43,815 nt of DNA from Pseudomonas sp. MWU13-2100 (GTDB taxonomy: Bacteria > Pseudomonadota > Gammaproteobacteria > Pseudomonadales > Pseudomonadaceae): the NCBI RefSeq assembly GCF_023242365.1, contig NZ_JALLIX010000051.1, forward strand, positions 1-43,815, in the 5' to 3' direction. Within the stretch, counting starts at the first letter, position 1. Each line of letters opens with the position of its first letter. A program made the translations under genes and the position numbers. Shown one piece after another: positions 17,970-26,379 of the stretch. A model generated the notes under the pieces. It was given only the letters and a program-made list of their open reading frames with translations. It was not told where the DNA came from and made no database searches.

Positions 17970-19364
17970 ATGGCTGTCTACAACTACGACGTAGTGGTAC
18001 TGGGTTCCGGCCCGGCTGGTGAAGGCGCGGCAATGAACGCCGCGAAAGCGGGGCGCAAGGTGGCGATGGTCGACAGCCGCCGCCAGGTCGGCGGTAACTG
18101 CACCCACCTGGGGACTATCCCGTCCAAGGCCTTGCGTCACTCGGTCCGGCAGATCATGCAGTTCAACACCAACCCGATGTTCCGGGCCATTGGTGAGCCG
18201 CGTTGGTTTTCCTTCCCCGACGTGCTGAAAAGCGCGGAGAAAGTCATTGCCAAGCAAGTCGCTTCGCGCACCGGCTTCTACGCCCGCAACCGCGTCGACC
18301 TGTTCTTCGGCACCGGCAGCTTCGCCGACGAGCAGACCATCGAAGTGGTCTGCTCCAACGGGGTGGTCGAGAAACTGGTGGCCAAGCACATCATCATCGC
18401 CACCGGCTCACGTCCGTATCGCCCGGCCGATATCGATTTCCACCACCCGCGTATCTACGATAGCGACACCATCCTCAGCCTTGGTCACACGCCGCGCAAG
18501 CTGATCATCTACGGGGCCGGGGTCATCGGTTGCGAATACGCCTCGATCTTCAGTGGCCTCGGGGTGTTGGTGGAGTTGGTGGACAACCGCGACCAGTTGC
18601 TCAGCTTCCTCGACTCGGAAATTTCCCAGGCGTTGAGCTACCACTTCAGCAACAACAACATCACCGTGCGCCACAACGAGGAGTACGACCGGGTCGAAGG
18701 CCTGGACAACGGGGTGATCCTGCACCTCAAGTCCGGCAAGAAGATCAAGGCCGACGCCTTGCTCTGGTGCAACGGTCGTACCGGCAACACTGACAAGCTG
18801 GGCATGGAAAATATCGGGGTCAAGGTCAACAGCCGTGGCCAGATCGAAGTCGACGAGAACTATCGCACCTGCGTGCCAAACATCTATGGCGCCGGCGATG
18901 TGATCGGCTGGCCGAGCCTGGCCAGTGCCGCCCACGACCAGGGCCGTTCGGCGGCGGGCAGCATTGTCGACAACGGCAGCTGGCGTTTCGTCAATGACGT
19001 ACCAACCGGGATCTACACCATTCCAGAGATCAGTTCGATCGGCAAGAACGAACAGGAGTTGACCAAGGCCAAGGTGCCTTACGAAGTGGGCAAGGCGTTC
19101 TTCAAGGGCATGGCCCGGGCGCAGATCGCCGGCGAGCCGCAAGGCATGCTGAAGATCCTGTTCCACCGTGAAACCCTGGAAGTGCTGGGTGTGCACTGTT
19201 TCGGCTATCAGGCCTCGGAGATCGTGCACATCGGTCAGGCGATCATGAACCAGCCGGGTGAGAACAACACCCTGAAGTACTTCGTCAACACCACGTTCAA
19301 CTACCCGACCATGGCCGAAGCCTATCGGGTAGCCGCTTACGATGGCCTCAACCGGCTTTTTTGA
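17970..19364 (+). CDS. sthA: Soluble pyridine nucleotide transhydrogenase SthA
   Basis: A 464-residue FAD flavoprotein that transfers reducing equivalents between NADPH and NAD+ in the cytoplasm. The N-terminal FAD fold is VVVLGSGPAGEGAAMNAAKAG. The region that holds the redox disulfide in related reductases reads GGNCTHLGTIPSKALR: the second cysteine of CxxxxC is threonine, the diagnostic difference from lipoamide or glutathione reductases. The NAD(P)-binding fold is LIIYGAGVIGCEYASIFSGLG and the second FAD motif is NIYGAGDVIGWPSLASAA. The C-terminal dimer domain carries the conserved NTTFNYPTMAEAYRVAA. A GAGGAG ribosome site fixes the start. Confidence 0.98.
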   Translation: MAVYNYDVVVLGSGPAGEGAAMNAAKAGRKVAMVDSRRQVGGNCTHLGTIPSKALRHSVRQIMQFNTNPMFRAIGEPRWFSFPDVLKSAEKVIAKQVASRTGFYARNRVDLFFGTGSFADEQTIEVVCSNGVVEKLVAKHIIIATGSRPYRPADIDFHHPRIYDSDTILSLGHTPRKLIIYGAGVIGCEYASIFSGLGVLVELVDNRDQLLSFLDSEISQALSYHFSNNNITVRHNEEYDRVEGLDNGVILHLKSGKKIKADALLWCNGRTGNTDKLGMENIGVKVNSRGQIEVDENYRTCVPNIYGAGDVIGWPSLASAAHDQGRSAAGSIVDNGSWRFVNDVPTGIYTIPEISSIGKNEQELTKAKVPYEVGKAFFKGMARAQIAGEPQGMLKILFHRETLEVLGVHCFGYQASEIVHIGQAIMNQPGENNTLKYFVNTTFNYPTMAEAYRVAAYDGLNRLF

Positions 19365-19406
19365 GCGGCTCCGGCCGGTGGCCTGAGCCGGCCGGGGAGA
19401 CCGATT

Positions 19407-20129
19407 TCAGCCTTTGCCAAGTGTGGCCATGGCCAAACCGGGAAAGTCTGTAATCAGGCTATCGACGCCGAAGTCGGCGAGCCTGCGCATCAGCGCGGGT
19501 TCGTTGACCGTCCACACCGACACATGCAGACCCTGGCGCTGAGCCTTGATCAGGCGTTCCGGGGTGCAGAGTGTCCAGTTCAACGCCAGAATCTCGCAGC
19601 CATAGCTCTGGGCGACCTTCAACGGGTCGAGCCAGGCGTACTCGGCTACCAGTCCGCGTGACAGGTCCGGAGTCAGTTCCAGGGCCGCCTTGAGCACTTC
19701 CCGGGAGCTGGAGGTGACGGTGACCTTGTCCAGCAGGCCGAAACGCTGGGCCATTTCGCGGATCGCCAGCACGGTGGTCGCCGCCCGGGTGCGCGAGGCG
19801 CTCTTGACTTCCAGTTGCCAGTGCTCGAAATCGCACTGCTCGAACAATTCTTCCAGGCGTGGAATCGGGCAGGGCTTGATCCAGCCCGGACCGCCCTGGC
19901 GCGCGTCATAAGTCACCAGTTCGGCGGCGGAATGCTCGACTACCTTGCCGCGGCGGTCGGTGGTGCGCTTGAGGGTCGGGTCATGGATGACCATCAGTTC
20001 CCCGTCCATGGACAGGTGCAGGTCCAGTTCGCAGCGGCGTACGCCGTGCTTGAGGCATTCCTGGAAACTGGTCAGGGTGTTTTCCGGTGCTTCACCTTTG
20101 GCGCCACGATGGCCATAAATCAGAGTCAC
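19407..20129 (-). CDS. Glycerophosphodiester phosphodiesterase
   Basis: A 240-residue GDPD enzyme, hydrolysing glycerophosphodiesters to glycerol 3-phosphate and alcohol. The TIM-barrel signatures are at the start: GHRGAKGEAPENTLTSFQECL, and CELDLHLSMDGELMVIHDPTLKRTT with the metal-binding E, D and H. WQLEVKS and VSVWTVNEPALMRRLADFGVDSLITDFPG complete the barrel. No signal peptide is seen, so it resembles cytoplasmic UgpQ rather than periplasmic GlpQ. The GTG at 20129 was chosen because AAGGAG lies 6 bp upstream and family similarity begins at once. It lies 67 bp downstream of the PilZ gene and may share its transcript. Confidence 0.95.
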   Translation of the reverse strand: MTLIYGHRGAKGEAPENTLTSFQECLKHGVRRCELDLHLSMDGELMVIHDPTLKRTTDRRGKVVEHSAAELVTYDARQGGPGWIKPCPIPRLEELFEQCDFEHWQLEVKSASRTRAATTVLAIREMAQRFGLLDKVTVTSSSREVLKAALELTPDLSRGLVAEYAWLDPLKVAQSYGCEILALNWTLCTPERLIKAQRQGLHVSVWTVNEPALMRRLADFGVDSLITDFPGLAMATLGKG

Positions 20130-20196
20130 GACTGCTCCTTCGGGGGGGAATGCTGTTACAAGGTTAATACGATGGGCTGGCAGCCGCCGCAACGGC

Positions 20197-20784
20197 TCAA
20201 CTGGCCTCGGTACCGTTCTGCTCCCGGGCCTGGCGTCGCTCCTGCGCCTGTTTCTGCAAGATATGCCGCGCCAGCAACTGGCGTTGGGCGTCGGTCAATG
20301 CTTCGAATTCGGTACCCAGATCAAAGGTGCCGAAGCTGCGGGGCGCGCAATGGGTCACCTTGGCTCGCAGCAGCAACCCGTGCGCCTGGGGCATCAGTAC
20401 CATCTTGACCGCCAGGTGGCTGCCGATGGCATAGGCCATATGGTGCTCGAACTCAAGGCCACCCTCGGAAATGATCACCCGCTGCAGTTCGCCGAACTCG
20501 CCGAGGACCGAATAGGCCATCACCTGGCCCAGCAGGTCGATGCGCCTGTTCTGGGCCTTGAGGAAGGCAGTCAGGCTACGGTCGCGCTCGCTGACCTGGC
20601 GTAATAGATGCTGCGACTCGAATTCGCTCAGGTGCAGTTCGCTCAGCAGGTTGAAGAGCGGCGAAGCATCCTGCAACACTTCCTTGCTCGCCGCGTCAGG
20701 GGCGGACAGGGGGCGGATTTCCAGTGCGATCGTGTCCTCGATACGGTAGTATTCGCGGCGATCTTCTTCATCTAATGTCGACAT
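20197..20784 (-). CDS. PilZ-domain protein
   Basis: A 195-residue cytoplasmic protein. The N terminus has the c-di-GMP contact motif RxxxR as REYYR (10-14). A helical stretch follows (~45-82, LLSELHLSEFESQHLLRQVSE), and the PilZ barrel resumes around VIISEGGLEF (103-112). The second motif DxSxxG reads IISEGG, so the first residue of DxSxxG (usually Asp or Asn) is isoleucine. Binding of c-di-GMP may be weakened; it may act as an adaptor. An Arg/Gln-rich tail ends the protein. The start was chosen at MSTLDEED because the upstream frame is non-conserved looking; no clear ribosome site is seen. It is divergent from lolC with 94 bp between start codons. Confidence 0.87.
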   Translation of the reverse strand: MSTLDEEDRREYYRIEDTIALEIRPLSAPDAASKEVLQDASPLFNLLSELHLSEFESQHLLRQVSERDRSLTAFLKAQNRRIDLLGQVMAYSVLGEFGELQRVIISEGGLEFEHHMAYAIGSHLAVKMVLMPQAHGLLLRAKVTHCAPRSFGTFDLGTEFEALTDAQRQLLARHILQKQAQERRQAREQNGTEAS

Positions 20785-20878
20785 GGCGAACCCAAGGCAG
20801 AGGTGATGGTCTGAGTGTAAAGCTGCTGACCCTACCTCGCCACAAGGACGTCTTCTTTTCCTCCGAACAAGCCCCGAC

Positions 20879-22129
20879 ATGTTCAGACCACTCTTCGTAT
20901 TTATTGGCACGCGTTATACCCGTGCAAAGCGTCGCAATCATTTTGTGTCTTTCATTTCCCTGACTTCGATGATCGGACTCGCGCTTGGCGTGGTCGTGAT
21001 GATCGTGGTGCTCTCGGTGATGAACGGCTTCGATCATGAGATGCGCACCCGCGTGCTGGGCATGGTGCCCCACGCGACCATCGAGTCCGACGAGCCGATC
21101 AGCCATTGGCCGGCGCTGGCCGACAAGGTCCTGAAGAACCCGAAAGTGCTGGCGGTTGCGCCATTCACCCAGATGCAGGGCTTGTTGACCAACAACGGCC
21201 AGGTGCAGAAGGTGATCCTCAATGCCATTGACCCGGTGCAGGAGCGCAAGGTCTCGATCATTGACCAGTTCATGCGGCAGGGGCAGCTCGATGCGCTGAC
21301 CCCCGGCAGCTTCGGCATCGTCATCGGCGACAAGGCCGCGACCAAACTGGGCGTCGGCCTTGGCGACAAGCTGACCTTCGTCGCCCCGGAAGTCACGGTG
21401 ACCCCGGCGGGCATGTTTCCGCGAATGAAACGCTTCACCGTGGTCGGCATCTTCCATGTCGGCGCCGGTGAGCTGGACGGCTACCTTGGCCTGACCAATC
21501 TTGACGACCTGGCGCGCCTGCACCGCTGGAAGCCGGATCAGGTGCAGGGCCTGCGCCTGAAGTTCGACGACCTGTTCCAGGCGCCGCGCACGGCGTGGGA
21601 GATTGCCCAGCAGTTGGGCGATGGTCATTACTACGCCCGTGACTGGACCCGTACCCACGGCAACCTGTACCAGGCGATCAAGATGGAAAAGGCCATGATC
21701 GGCCTGCTGTTGCTGCTGATCGTGGCAGTGGCGGCGTTCAACATCATCTCGACCCTGGTGATGGTGGTGAATGACAAGAAGGGCGATATCGCCATCCTGC
21801 GCACCCTGGGCGCCACGCCGGGGCAGATCATGGCGATCTTTATGGTCCAGGGCACCGTGATCGGGGTGATCGGTACGCTGATCGGCGCGGTGGTCGGCAT
21901 CCTCGCCGCACTGAACGTCAGCGCCGCGATCGCCGCCCTCGAGCGCCTGATCGGCCACAAGTTTCTCAATGCCGACGTGTACTTCATCGACTACCTGCCG
22001 TCCCAGTTGATGGCCGAGGATGTGTTGATGGTCTGCGGTGCGGCATTGCTCCTGAGTTTCCTCGCCACCCTGTATCCAGCCTGGCGTGCGGCGCGCACCC
22101 AGCCTGCGGAGGCGCTACGTTATGAGTGA
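20879..22129 (+). CDS. lolC: Lipoprotein-releasing ABC permease, LolC/E family (first copy)
   Basis: A 416-residue inner-membrane permease of the LolCDE complex, which extracts outer-membrane lipoproteins from the inner membrane for LolA. Family features: N-terminal FIGTRYTRAKRRNHFVSFISLTSMIGLALGVVVMIVVLSVMNGF with the first helix, a large periplasmic domain (~50-265) containing a hook-like VTPAGMFPRMKRF, then three helices including GLLLLLIVAVAAFNIISTLVMVV and ALLLSFLATLYPAWRAARTQPAEALRYE. The coupling-helix region is KKGDIAILRTLGATPGQIMAIF. It is followed closely by lolD and a second permease. Which permease matches E. coli LolC and which LolE cannot be assigned by reading. Confidence 0.95.
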   Translation: MFRPLFVFIGTRYTRAKRRNHFVSFISLTSMIGLALGVVVMIVVLSVMNGFDHEMRTRVLGMVPHATIESDEPISHWPALADKVLKNPKVLAVAPFTQMQGLLTNNGQVQKVILNAIDPVQERKVSIIDQFMRQGQLDALTPGSFGIVIGDKAATKLGVGLGDKLTFVAPEVTVTPAGMFPRMKRFTVVGIFHVGAGELDGYLGLTNLDDLARLHRWKPDQVQGLRLKFDDLFQAPRTAWEIAQQLGDGHYYARDWTRTHGNLYQAIKMEKAMIGLLLLLIVAVAAFNIISTLVMVVNDKKGDIAILRTLGATPGQIMAIFMVQGTVIGVIGTLIGAVVGILAALNVSAAIAALERLIGHKFLNADVYFIDYLPSQLMAEDVLMVCGAALLLSFLATLYPAWRAARTQPAEALRYE

Positions 22130-22136
22130 GTTGGGC

Positions 22137-22820
22137 ATGAGTGAAAAAGCAGTGCTGAGTTGCCGCAATCTGGGCAAGTCCTACGAGGAAGGCCCGGAGT
22201 CGGTGGTGGTCCTGTCGGGCCTGCAACTGGAGCTGCACGCCGGCGAGCGGGTGGCGATCGTCGGCAGCTCGGGTTCGGGCAAAAGTACCTTGCTCAACCT
22301 CCTTGGCGGCCTCGACACGCCGTCCCAGGGCAGCGTCTGGCTGGCCGGCGAGGAGCTTTCCGCCCTGGGCGAGAAAGCCCGTGGCCTGCTGCGCAACCGT
22401 TCGCTGGGGTTCGTTTACCAGTTCCACCACCTGTTGCCCGAGTTCACCGCGCTGGAGAACGTCTGCATGCCGCTGCTGATCGGGCGCACCGCGATTCCCG
22501 AGGCCCGTCAGCGTGCCACGGCATTGCTGGAGCGGGTCGGCCTCGGTCATCGCCTGGAGCACAAGCCGTCGGAGTTGTCCGGCGGCGAGCGCCAGCGCGT
22601 GGCGATTGCCCGGGCCCTGGTGAACAAGCCGGGGTTGGTGATGCTCGACGAGCCCACCGGTAACCTCGACCACCACACCGCCCAGGGCATCCAGGACCTG
22701 ATGCTGGAGCTCAGCACCTCGATGCGCACGGCGTTCCTGGTGGTGACCCACGACATGAACCTGGCCCGGCAGATGGATCGTGTATTGCACCTGGAAGACG
22801 GCAAACTCGTCGCTATCTGA
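22137..22820 (+). CDS. lolD: Lipoprotein-releasing ABC ATPase LolD
   Basis: A 227-residue ATPase that powers LolCDE. Walker A is GSSGSGKST (43-51), the ABC signature LSGGERQRVAIARAL, Walker B VMLDEPTGN and the switch histidine VVTHD. The Q-loop region YQFHHLLPEFTALENV is typical of LolD. The start at 22137 (MSEKAV) gives the usual family length; an upstream ATG at 22122 overlaps the lolC stop and would add five residues. Either way translation is probably coupled to lolC. Confidence 0.96.
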   Translation: MSEKAVLSCRNLGKSYEEGPESVVVLSGLQLELHAGERVAIVGSSGSGKSTLLNLLGGLDTPSQGSVWLAGEELSALGEKARGLLRNRSLGFVYQFHHLLPEFTALENVCMPLLIGRTAIPEARQRATALLERVGLGHRLEHKPSELSGGERQRVAIARALVNKPGLVMLDEPTGNLDHHTAQGIQDLMLELSTSMRTAFLVVTHDMNLARQMDRVLHLEDGKLVAI

Positions 22821-22834
22821 TTCGCCAGGACCTG

Positions 22835-22856
22835 CACCCGTTGAATTGCACGGGTG
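22835..22856 (+). other. Hairpin between lolD and lolE
   Basis: CACCCGT (22835-22841) pairs perfectly with ACGGGTG (22850-22856) around an 8 nt loop. A T-rich stretch begins 12 nt later, too far for a classical terminator. It may tune read-through or stability between lolD and lolE. Confidence 0.45.
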
Positions 22857-22889
22857 TCGGGTCGATTATTTTTCTACGGTGGCCAGCGA

Positions 22890-24134
22890 ATGTTCAGACC
22901 GTTATCGATTTTCATCGGCACGCGCTATACCCGCGCCAAGCGCCGCAACCGTTTTGTCTCTTTTATCTCGATGACCTCGATGATCGGCCTCGCCCTGGGC
23001 GTGCTGGCGATGATCGTGGTGCTGTCGGTGATGAACGGTTTCCAGAAGGAGATGAGCTCGCGGATCCTCGGCATGGTGCCCCACGCCACCATCGTTGGCG
23101 TCAAGCCCATCGACGACTGGCAACCGGTGGCCGCCGCGGCGCTGAAGAACCCTGAAGTGACGGCGGCGGTACCCTTTACCGAAATGGATGGCATGCTCTC
23201 CTACAAGGGGGCGATGCAGCCGATCCAGATCAGTGGCGTCGATCCGGCCCAGGAAGGCAAGGTGTCGATCGTTGCCCAGCATATTGTCCAGGGCCGCCTG
23301 GAAGATCTGAAAGCGGGTGAGTTCGGGGTGGTGATCGGTGAGATCACCGCGCGGCGCTTCCGGGTGAATGTCGGCGACAAGCTGACCCTGATTGTCCCGG
23401 AGCCCAGCACCGAGCCCGGAGGCATTACCCCGCGCCTGCAACGCTTGAACGTGGTCGGGGTGTTCAAGGTCGGTGCTGAGCTGGACGGCTCCATGGCGTT
23501 GATCCATATGAGCGATGCCGCGGATATCCAGCACTGGCGGCCGAACCAGGTGCAGAGCGTGCGGCTGGCGGTGAAGGACCTGTATGCAGCGCCGCAGGTA
23601 TCCACGGACATCGCCACTGGCCTGGGCAGCGATTTCAAGGCCGATGACTGGACCCATACCCAGGGCAGCCTGTTCAGTGCCATGAAAATGGAAAAGACCA
23701 TGATCGGCCTGTTGTTGCTGATGATCGTCGCGGTGGCGGCGTTCAATATCATCGCGACCCTGATCATGGTGGTGAACGACAAGGGCGCGGACATCGCGAT
23801 CCTGCGCACCATCGGCGCCACGCCCCGGCAGATCATGGCGATCTTCATGGTCCAGGGCACGGTGATCGGGATTGTCGGGACTCTGATCGGCGGTGTGCTG
23901 GGGGTGATCGCGGCGTTGAATGTCAGCCAGATCGTGGGCTGGATCGAGCGGGTCAGCGGGCAGCATATCTTCAGTTCCGACGTGTATTTCGTCAGTAACC
24001 TGCCATCGCAGTTGCAGGGCGGGGATGTGCTGTTGATCTGTTCGGCCGGGTTTATCCTCAGTTTCCTGGCGACGCTGTATCCGGCGTATCGGGCGGCGAA
24101 GATCGAGCCGGCGCATGCCTTGCGTTATTCGTAA
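22890..24134 (+). CDS. lolE: Lipoprotein-releasing ABC permease, LolC/E family (second copy)
   Basis: A 414-residue permease strongly similar to the copy at 20879: FIGTRYTRAKRRNRFVSFIS, MIGLALGVLAMIVVLSVMNGF, the hook-like TEPGGITPRLQRLNVVGVF, GLLLLMIVAVAAFNIIATLIMVV and the C-terminal LSFLATLYPAYRAAKIEPAHALRYS. Differences concentrate in the periplasmic domain, as expected for partners with different roles in a LolC-LolE heterodimer. The start was chosen at MFRPLSIFIGTRY, aligned with the first copy. A single REP half-element follows the stop. Confidence 0.94.
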   Translation: MFRPLSIFIGTRYTRAKRRNRFVSFISMTSMIGLALGVLAMIVVLSVMNGFQKEMSSRILGMVPHATIVGVKPIDDWQPVAAAALKNPEVTAAVPFTEMDGMLSYKGAMQPIQISGVDPAQEGKVSIVAQHIVQGRLEDLKAGEFGVVIGEITARRFRVNVGDKLTLIVPEPSTEPGGITPRLQRLNVVGVFKVGAELDGSMALIHMSDAADIQHWRPNQVQSVRLAVKDLYAAPQVSTDIATGLGSDFKADDWTHTQGSLFSAMKMEKTMIGLLLLMIVAVAAFNIIATLIMVVNDKGADIAILRTIGATPRQIMAIFMVQGTVIGIVGTLIGGVLGVIAALNVSQIVGWIERVSGQHIFSSDVYFVSNLPSQLQGGDVLLICSAGFILSFLATLYPAYRAAKIEPAHALRYS

Positions 24135-24149
24135 TCCGGGATGGCGCCA

Positions 24150-24169
24150 GTGGCAAGCCCGCTCGCCAC
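24150..24169. repeat. Single REP half-element
   Basis: The sequence GTGGCAAGCCCGCTCGCCAC matches the arm used in the doublet at 27840-27970. It stands alone in the 48 bp gap between the convergent lolE and copS genes. Confidence 0.65.
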
Positions 24170-24182
24170 AAAGGGTGTTGTG

Positions 24183-25544
24183 TCAGTGAGAGGTGGGTAG
24201 GTCAATCACGAACCGCGTCCAACCCGCCTCTGATTTACAGTGAATCTGCCCACCATGGGCCCGAACGATCGACTGGGTAATCGCCAGCCCCAACCCCGCG
24301 TGTTCATTGCTGCCTTCACGACGTGCCGGGTCGGCCCGATAAAAACGGTCGAACAGCTGTGGCAGCAACCCCGACGCGATACCTTCCCCCGTATTCTCGA
24401 CGCTGACCCGCAGGCCCTGCGCTACATTCTCCAGTCTGACCACGATCTCGCCTTCTTCGGGAGTGAAGCGCAAGGCATTGTCCAGCAGATTGGACAGCGC
24501 CCGCCGCAGCATGCCGCGATCACCGGCCAGGCTCGCCTTGCCCTCGCGCTTGAGCCGTACTCGATTCTCTTCCGCCAGCGGGGTAAAGAACTCCAGCAGG
24601 GCATCCACCTCATCGGCCAGCTCGAGCGCTTCGCGGCGCGGCGTCAGCAACCCGTGGTCGGCCTTGGCCAGGTAGAGCATGTCGTTGACCAATTGCGCCA
24701 TCCATTGCAGCTCTTCGAGGTTGCTGTGCAGGGTTTCGCGATAGTCCTCCAGGGTACGCGGTCGTGTCAGGGTGACCTGGGTATGGGTCAGCAGGTTCGA
24801 CAGCGGTGTGCGCAGTTCATGGGCGATATCGGCGGAGAAGGCCGAGAGTCGCTGGAACGAGTCATCCAGGCGCGCGAGCATGGCATTGAACGACTGCGCC
24901 AGCTCCGCCAGTTCCGGCGGCATCTGTTCCTCGGGCAGGCGCTGGGTCAGCGAGCTGGCCGAGACCCCGGCAGCGATTTCGCTCATGCGCCGCAAGGGCC
25001 GCAAGCCGCTGCGCGCGGCCCAGGCACCGAGCAGGGCGGTGGCCAGGGCTGAAAGACTGACCGTCAGCCAGATCAGGTGCTGCATGCGCTGCAGGAAATG
25101 CTGGTGATGAGTGATGTCTAGGATCAGGGTCAATTGGGGAGAGTCGCTCTTGTTCGGGTCCAGCGGGGCATTGAAGACCCGATAGGCGGTGCCCTCGATC
25201 CGCAGGCTGGTAAGCCCGGCTTGCGTCGGCAGGTCGCCGGGCAGGGCGTTCGCGGCATTGAACCAGCGCCGGCCATCGGCTCCGCTGACCCGCAAGGCCA
25301 GATCAGGGCTGAGGTTGAGTTCGGCGGGCAGCCGTTCGCGGCGTTGCTGGAAGTCGTCGAGGCTTACGACCCCCGCGAGGGTGCCCCGCAACGCCGCCAG
25401 ACGCGCATCGAGCAGTTGCTGGTCGAGTTCGACAAAATGCGACTCGCTGGCGCGGTTGAACAGTACGCCCGCGCTCAACGAAACCACGGCGGTGCAAGCG
25501 GCGAACAGCAGGGCCAGGCGGCCGCCCAGGGACAGGCGGCGCAT
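24183..25544 (-). CDS. copS: Heavy-metal (copper) sensor histidine kinase
   Basis: A 453-residue inner-membrane kinase of the CusS/CopS family. One helix lies at ~8-28, a periplasmic sensor spans ~29-155 and a second helix ~156-178, followed by a HAMP domain (ARSGLRPLRRMSEIAAGVSASSLTQRLP). The phosphorylated histidine is in FSADIAHELRTPLSNLL. The ATPase has NLLDNALRFTP (N box), VENTGEGI (G1) and GLGLAITQSIVRAHGG (G2). It begins 1 bp overlapping the response regulator stop (TGATG), indicating coupled expression. Copper as ligand is inferred from the neighbouring cupredoxin and cop box. Confidence 0.95.
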   Translation of the reverse strand: MRRLSLGGRLALLFAACTAVVSLSAGVLFNRASESHFVELDQQLLDARLAALRGTLAGVVSLDDFQQRRERLPAELNLSPDLALRVSGADGRRWFNAANALPGDLPTQAGLTSLRIEGTAYRVFNAPLDPNKSDSPQLTLILDITHHQHFLQRMQHLIWLTVSLSALATALLGAWAARSGLRPLRRMSEIAAGVSASSLTQRLPEEQMPPELAELAQSFNAMLARLDDSFQRLSAFSADIAHELRTPLSNLLTHTQVTLTRPRTLEDYRETLHSNLEELQWMAQLVNDMLYLAKADHGLLTPRREALELADEVDALLEFFTPLAEENRVRLKREGKASLAGDRGMLRRALSNLLDNALRFTPEEGEIVVRLENVAQGLRVSVENTGEGIASGLLPQLFDRFYRADPARREGSNEHAGLGLAITQSIVRAHGGQIHCKSEAGWTRFVIDLPTSH

Positions 25545-26224
25545 CAGGCGTTGCGCTCTTCAAGGACATAACCCATGCCGCGCACGGTGTGGATCAGCTT
25601 GTGTGGGTGGCTGTCATCGACCTTCAGGCGCAGGCGGCGGATCGCCACTTCGATGACATTGGTGTCGCTGTCGAAATTCATGTCCCAGACCTGGGAGGCG
25701 ATCAGGGATTTGGGCAGTACTTCGCCCTGGCGACGCAACAGCATTTCCAGCAGGGCGAACTCCTTGGCGGTCAGGTCGATGCGCTGTCCGGCGCGCTCGA
25801 CCCGGCGGCGAATCAGGTCCAGGCGCAGGTCGGCCAGTTGCAGGTGGGTTTCCTGGGTGGCCGCGCTGCCCCGGCGCAGCAGGCTGCGGACCCGGGCCAG
25901 CAGTTCGGAAAAGGCGAACGGCTTGACCAGGTAGTCGTCGGCGCCCAGTTCCAGCCCATGGACCCGGTCCTCGACGGCGTCGCGGGCCGTCAGGAACAGC
26001 ACGGGGATGTCCAGGCCGGCACTGCGCACGGCCTGGAGGATCTGCCAGCCATCGCGCCCGGGCAGCATGACGTCGAGGATCAGCAAGGCATAGTCGCCGG
26101 TCAGCGCCAAGTGCTGGCCGGTGATGCCGTCGGCCGCCAGTTCGGTGTTGAAACCGGCCTCGCTCAGGCCCTGGCGCAGGTATTGGCCGGTTTTCGGTTG
26201 GTCTTCGACGATCAGCAGTTTCAT
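25544..26224 (-). CDS. copR: OmpR-type response regulator, CopR/CusR-like
   Basis: A 226-residue two-component regulator. The receiver domain has the acidic pocket VEDQ, the phosphoacceptor D51 in LILDVMLPGRDGW, the conserved LTARDAVEDRV and the lysine in DDYLVKPFAF. The C-terminal winged helix (~125-222) includes LTAKEFALLEMLLRRQGEVLPKSLI and VWDMNFDSDTNVIEVAIRRLR, near identical in pattern to copper regulators. It is probably phosphorylated by the downstream kinase and should bind the cop box at 26287-26301, 62 bp upstream of its own start. It is divergent from the cupredoxin gene. Confidence 0.96.
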   Translation of the reverse strand: MKLLIVEDQPKTGQYLRQGLSEAGFNTELAADGITGQHLALTGDYALLILDVMLPGRDGWQILQAVRSAGLDIPVLFLTARDAVEDRVHGLELGADDYLVKPFAFSELLARVRSLLRRGSAATQETHLQLADLRLDLIRRRVERAGQRIDLTAKEFALLEMLLRRQGEVLPKSLIASQVWDMNFDSDTNVIEVAIRRLRLKVDDSHPHKLIHTVRGMGYVLEERNA

Positions 26225-26286
26225 GGATGACTCGTGGCAAATGGAACGGGAGCGTTATACCGAGCACGCGATGGACGGGGGCAAGC

Positions 26287-26301
26287 TGACAAAGTTGTAA
26301 T
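26287..26301. promoter_or_regulatory. Candidate cop box (CopR operator)
   Basis: TGACA-AAGT-TGTAAT lies between the divergent copR and cupredoxin genes. It fits the half-site pattern of Pseudomonas copper-regulated promoters (TGACA-N4-TGTAAT type, from memory). One site could serve both directions, giving copper induction of the cupredoxin and autoregulation of copRS. Confidence 0.7.
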
Positions 26302-26379
26302 CTGCGGGTCAGCTCAATGCCAGCGACCTGGCCTTACAGTTTCACACAATCTGGAGCCCATCGAAGTTGGAGTGTGACT

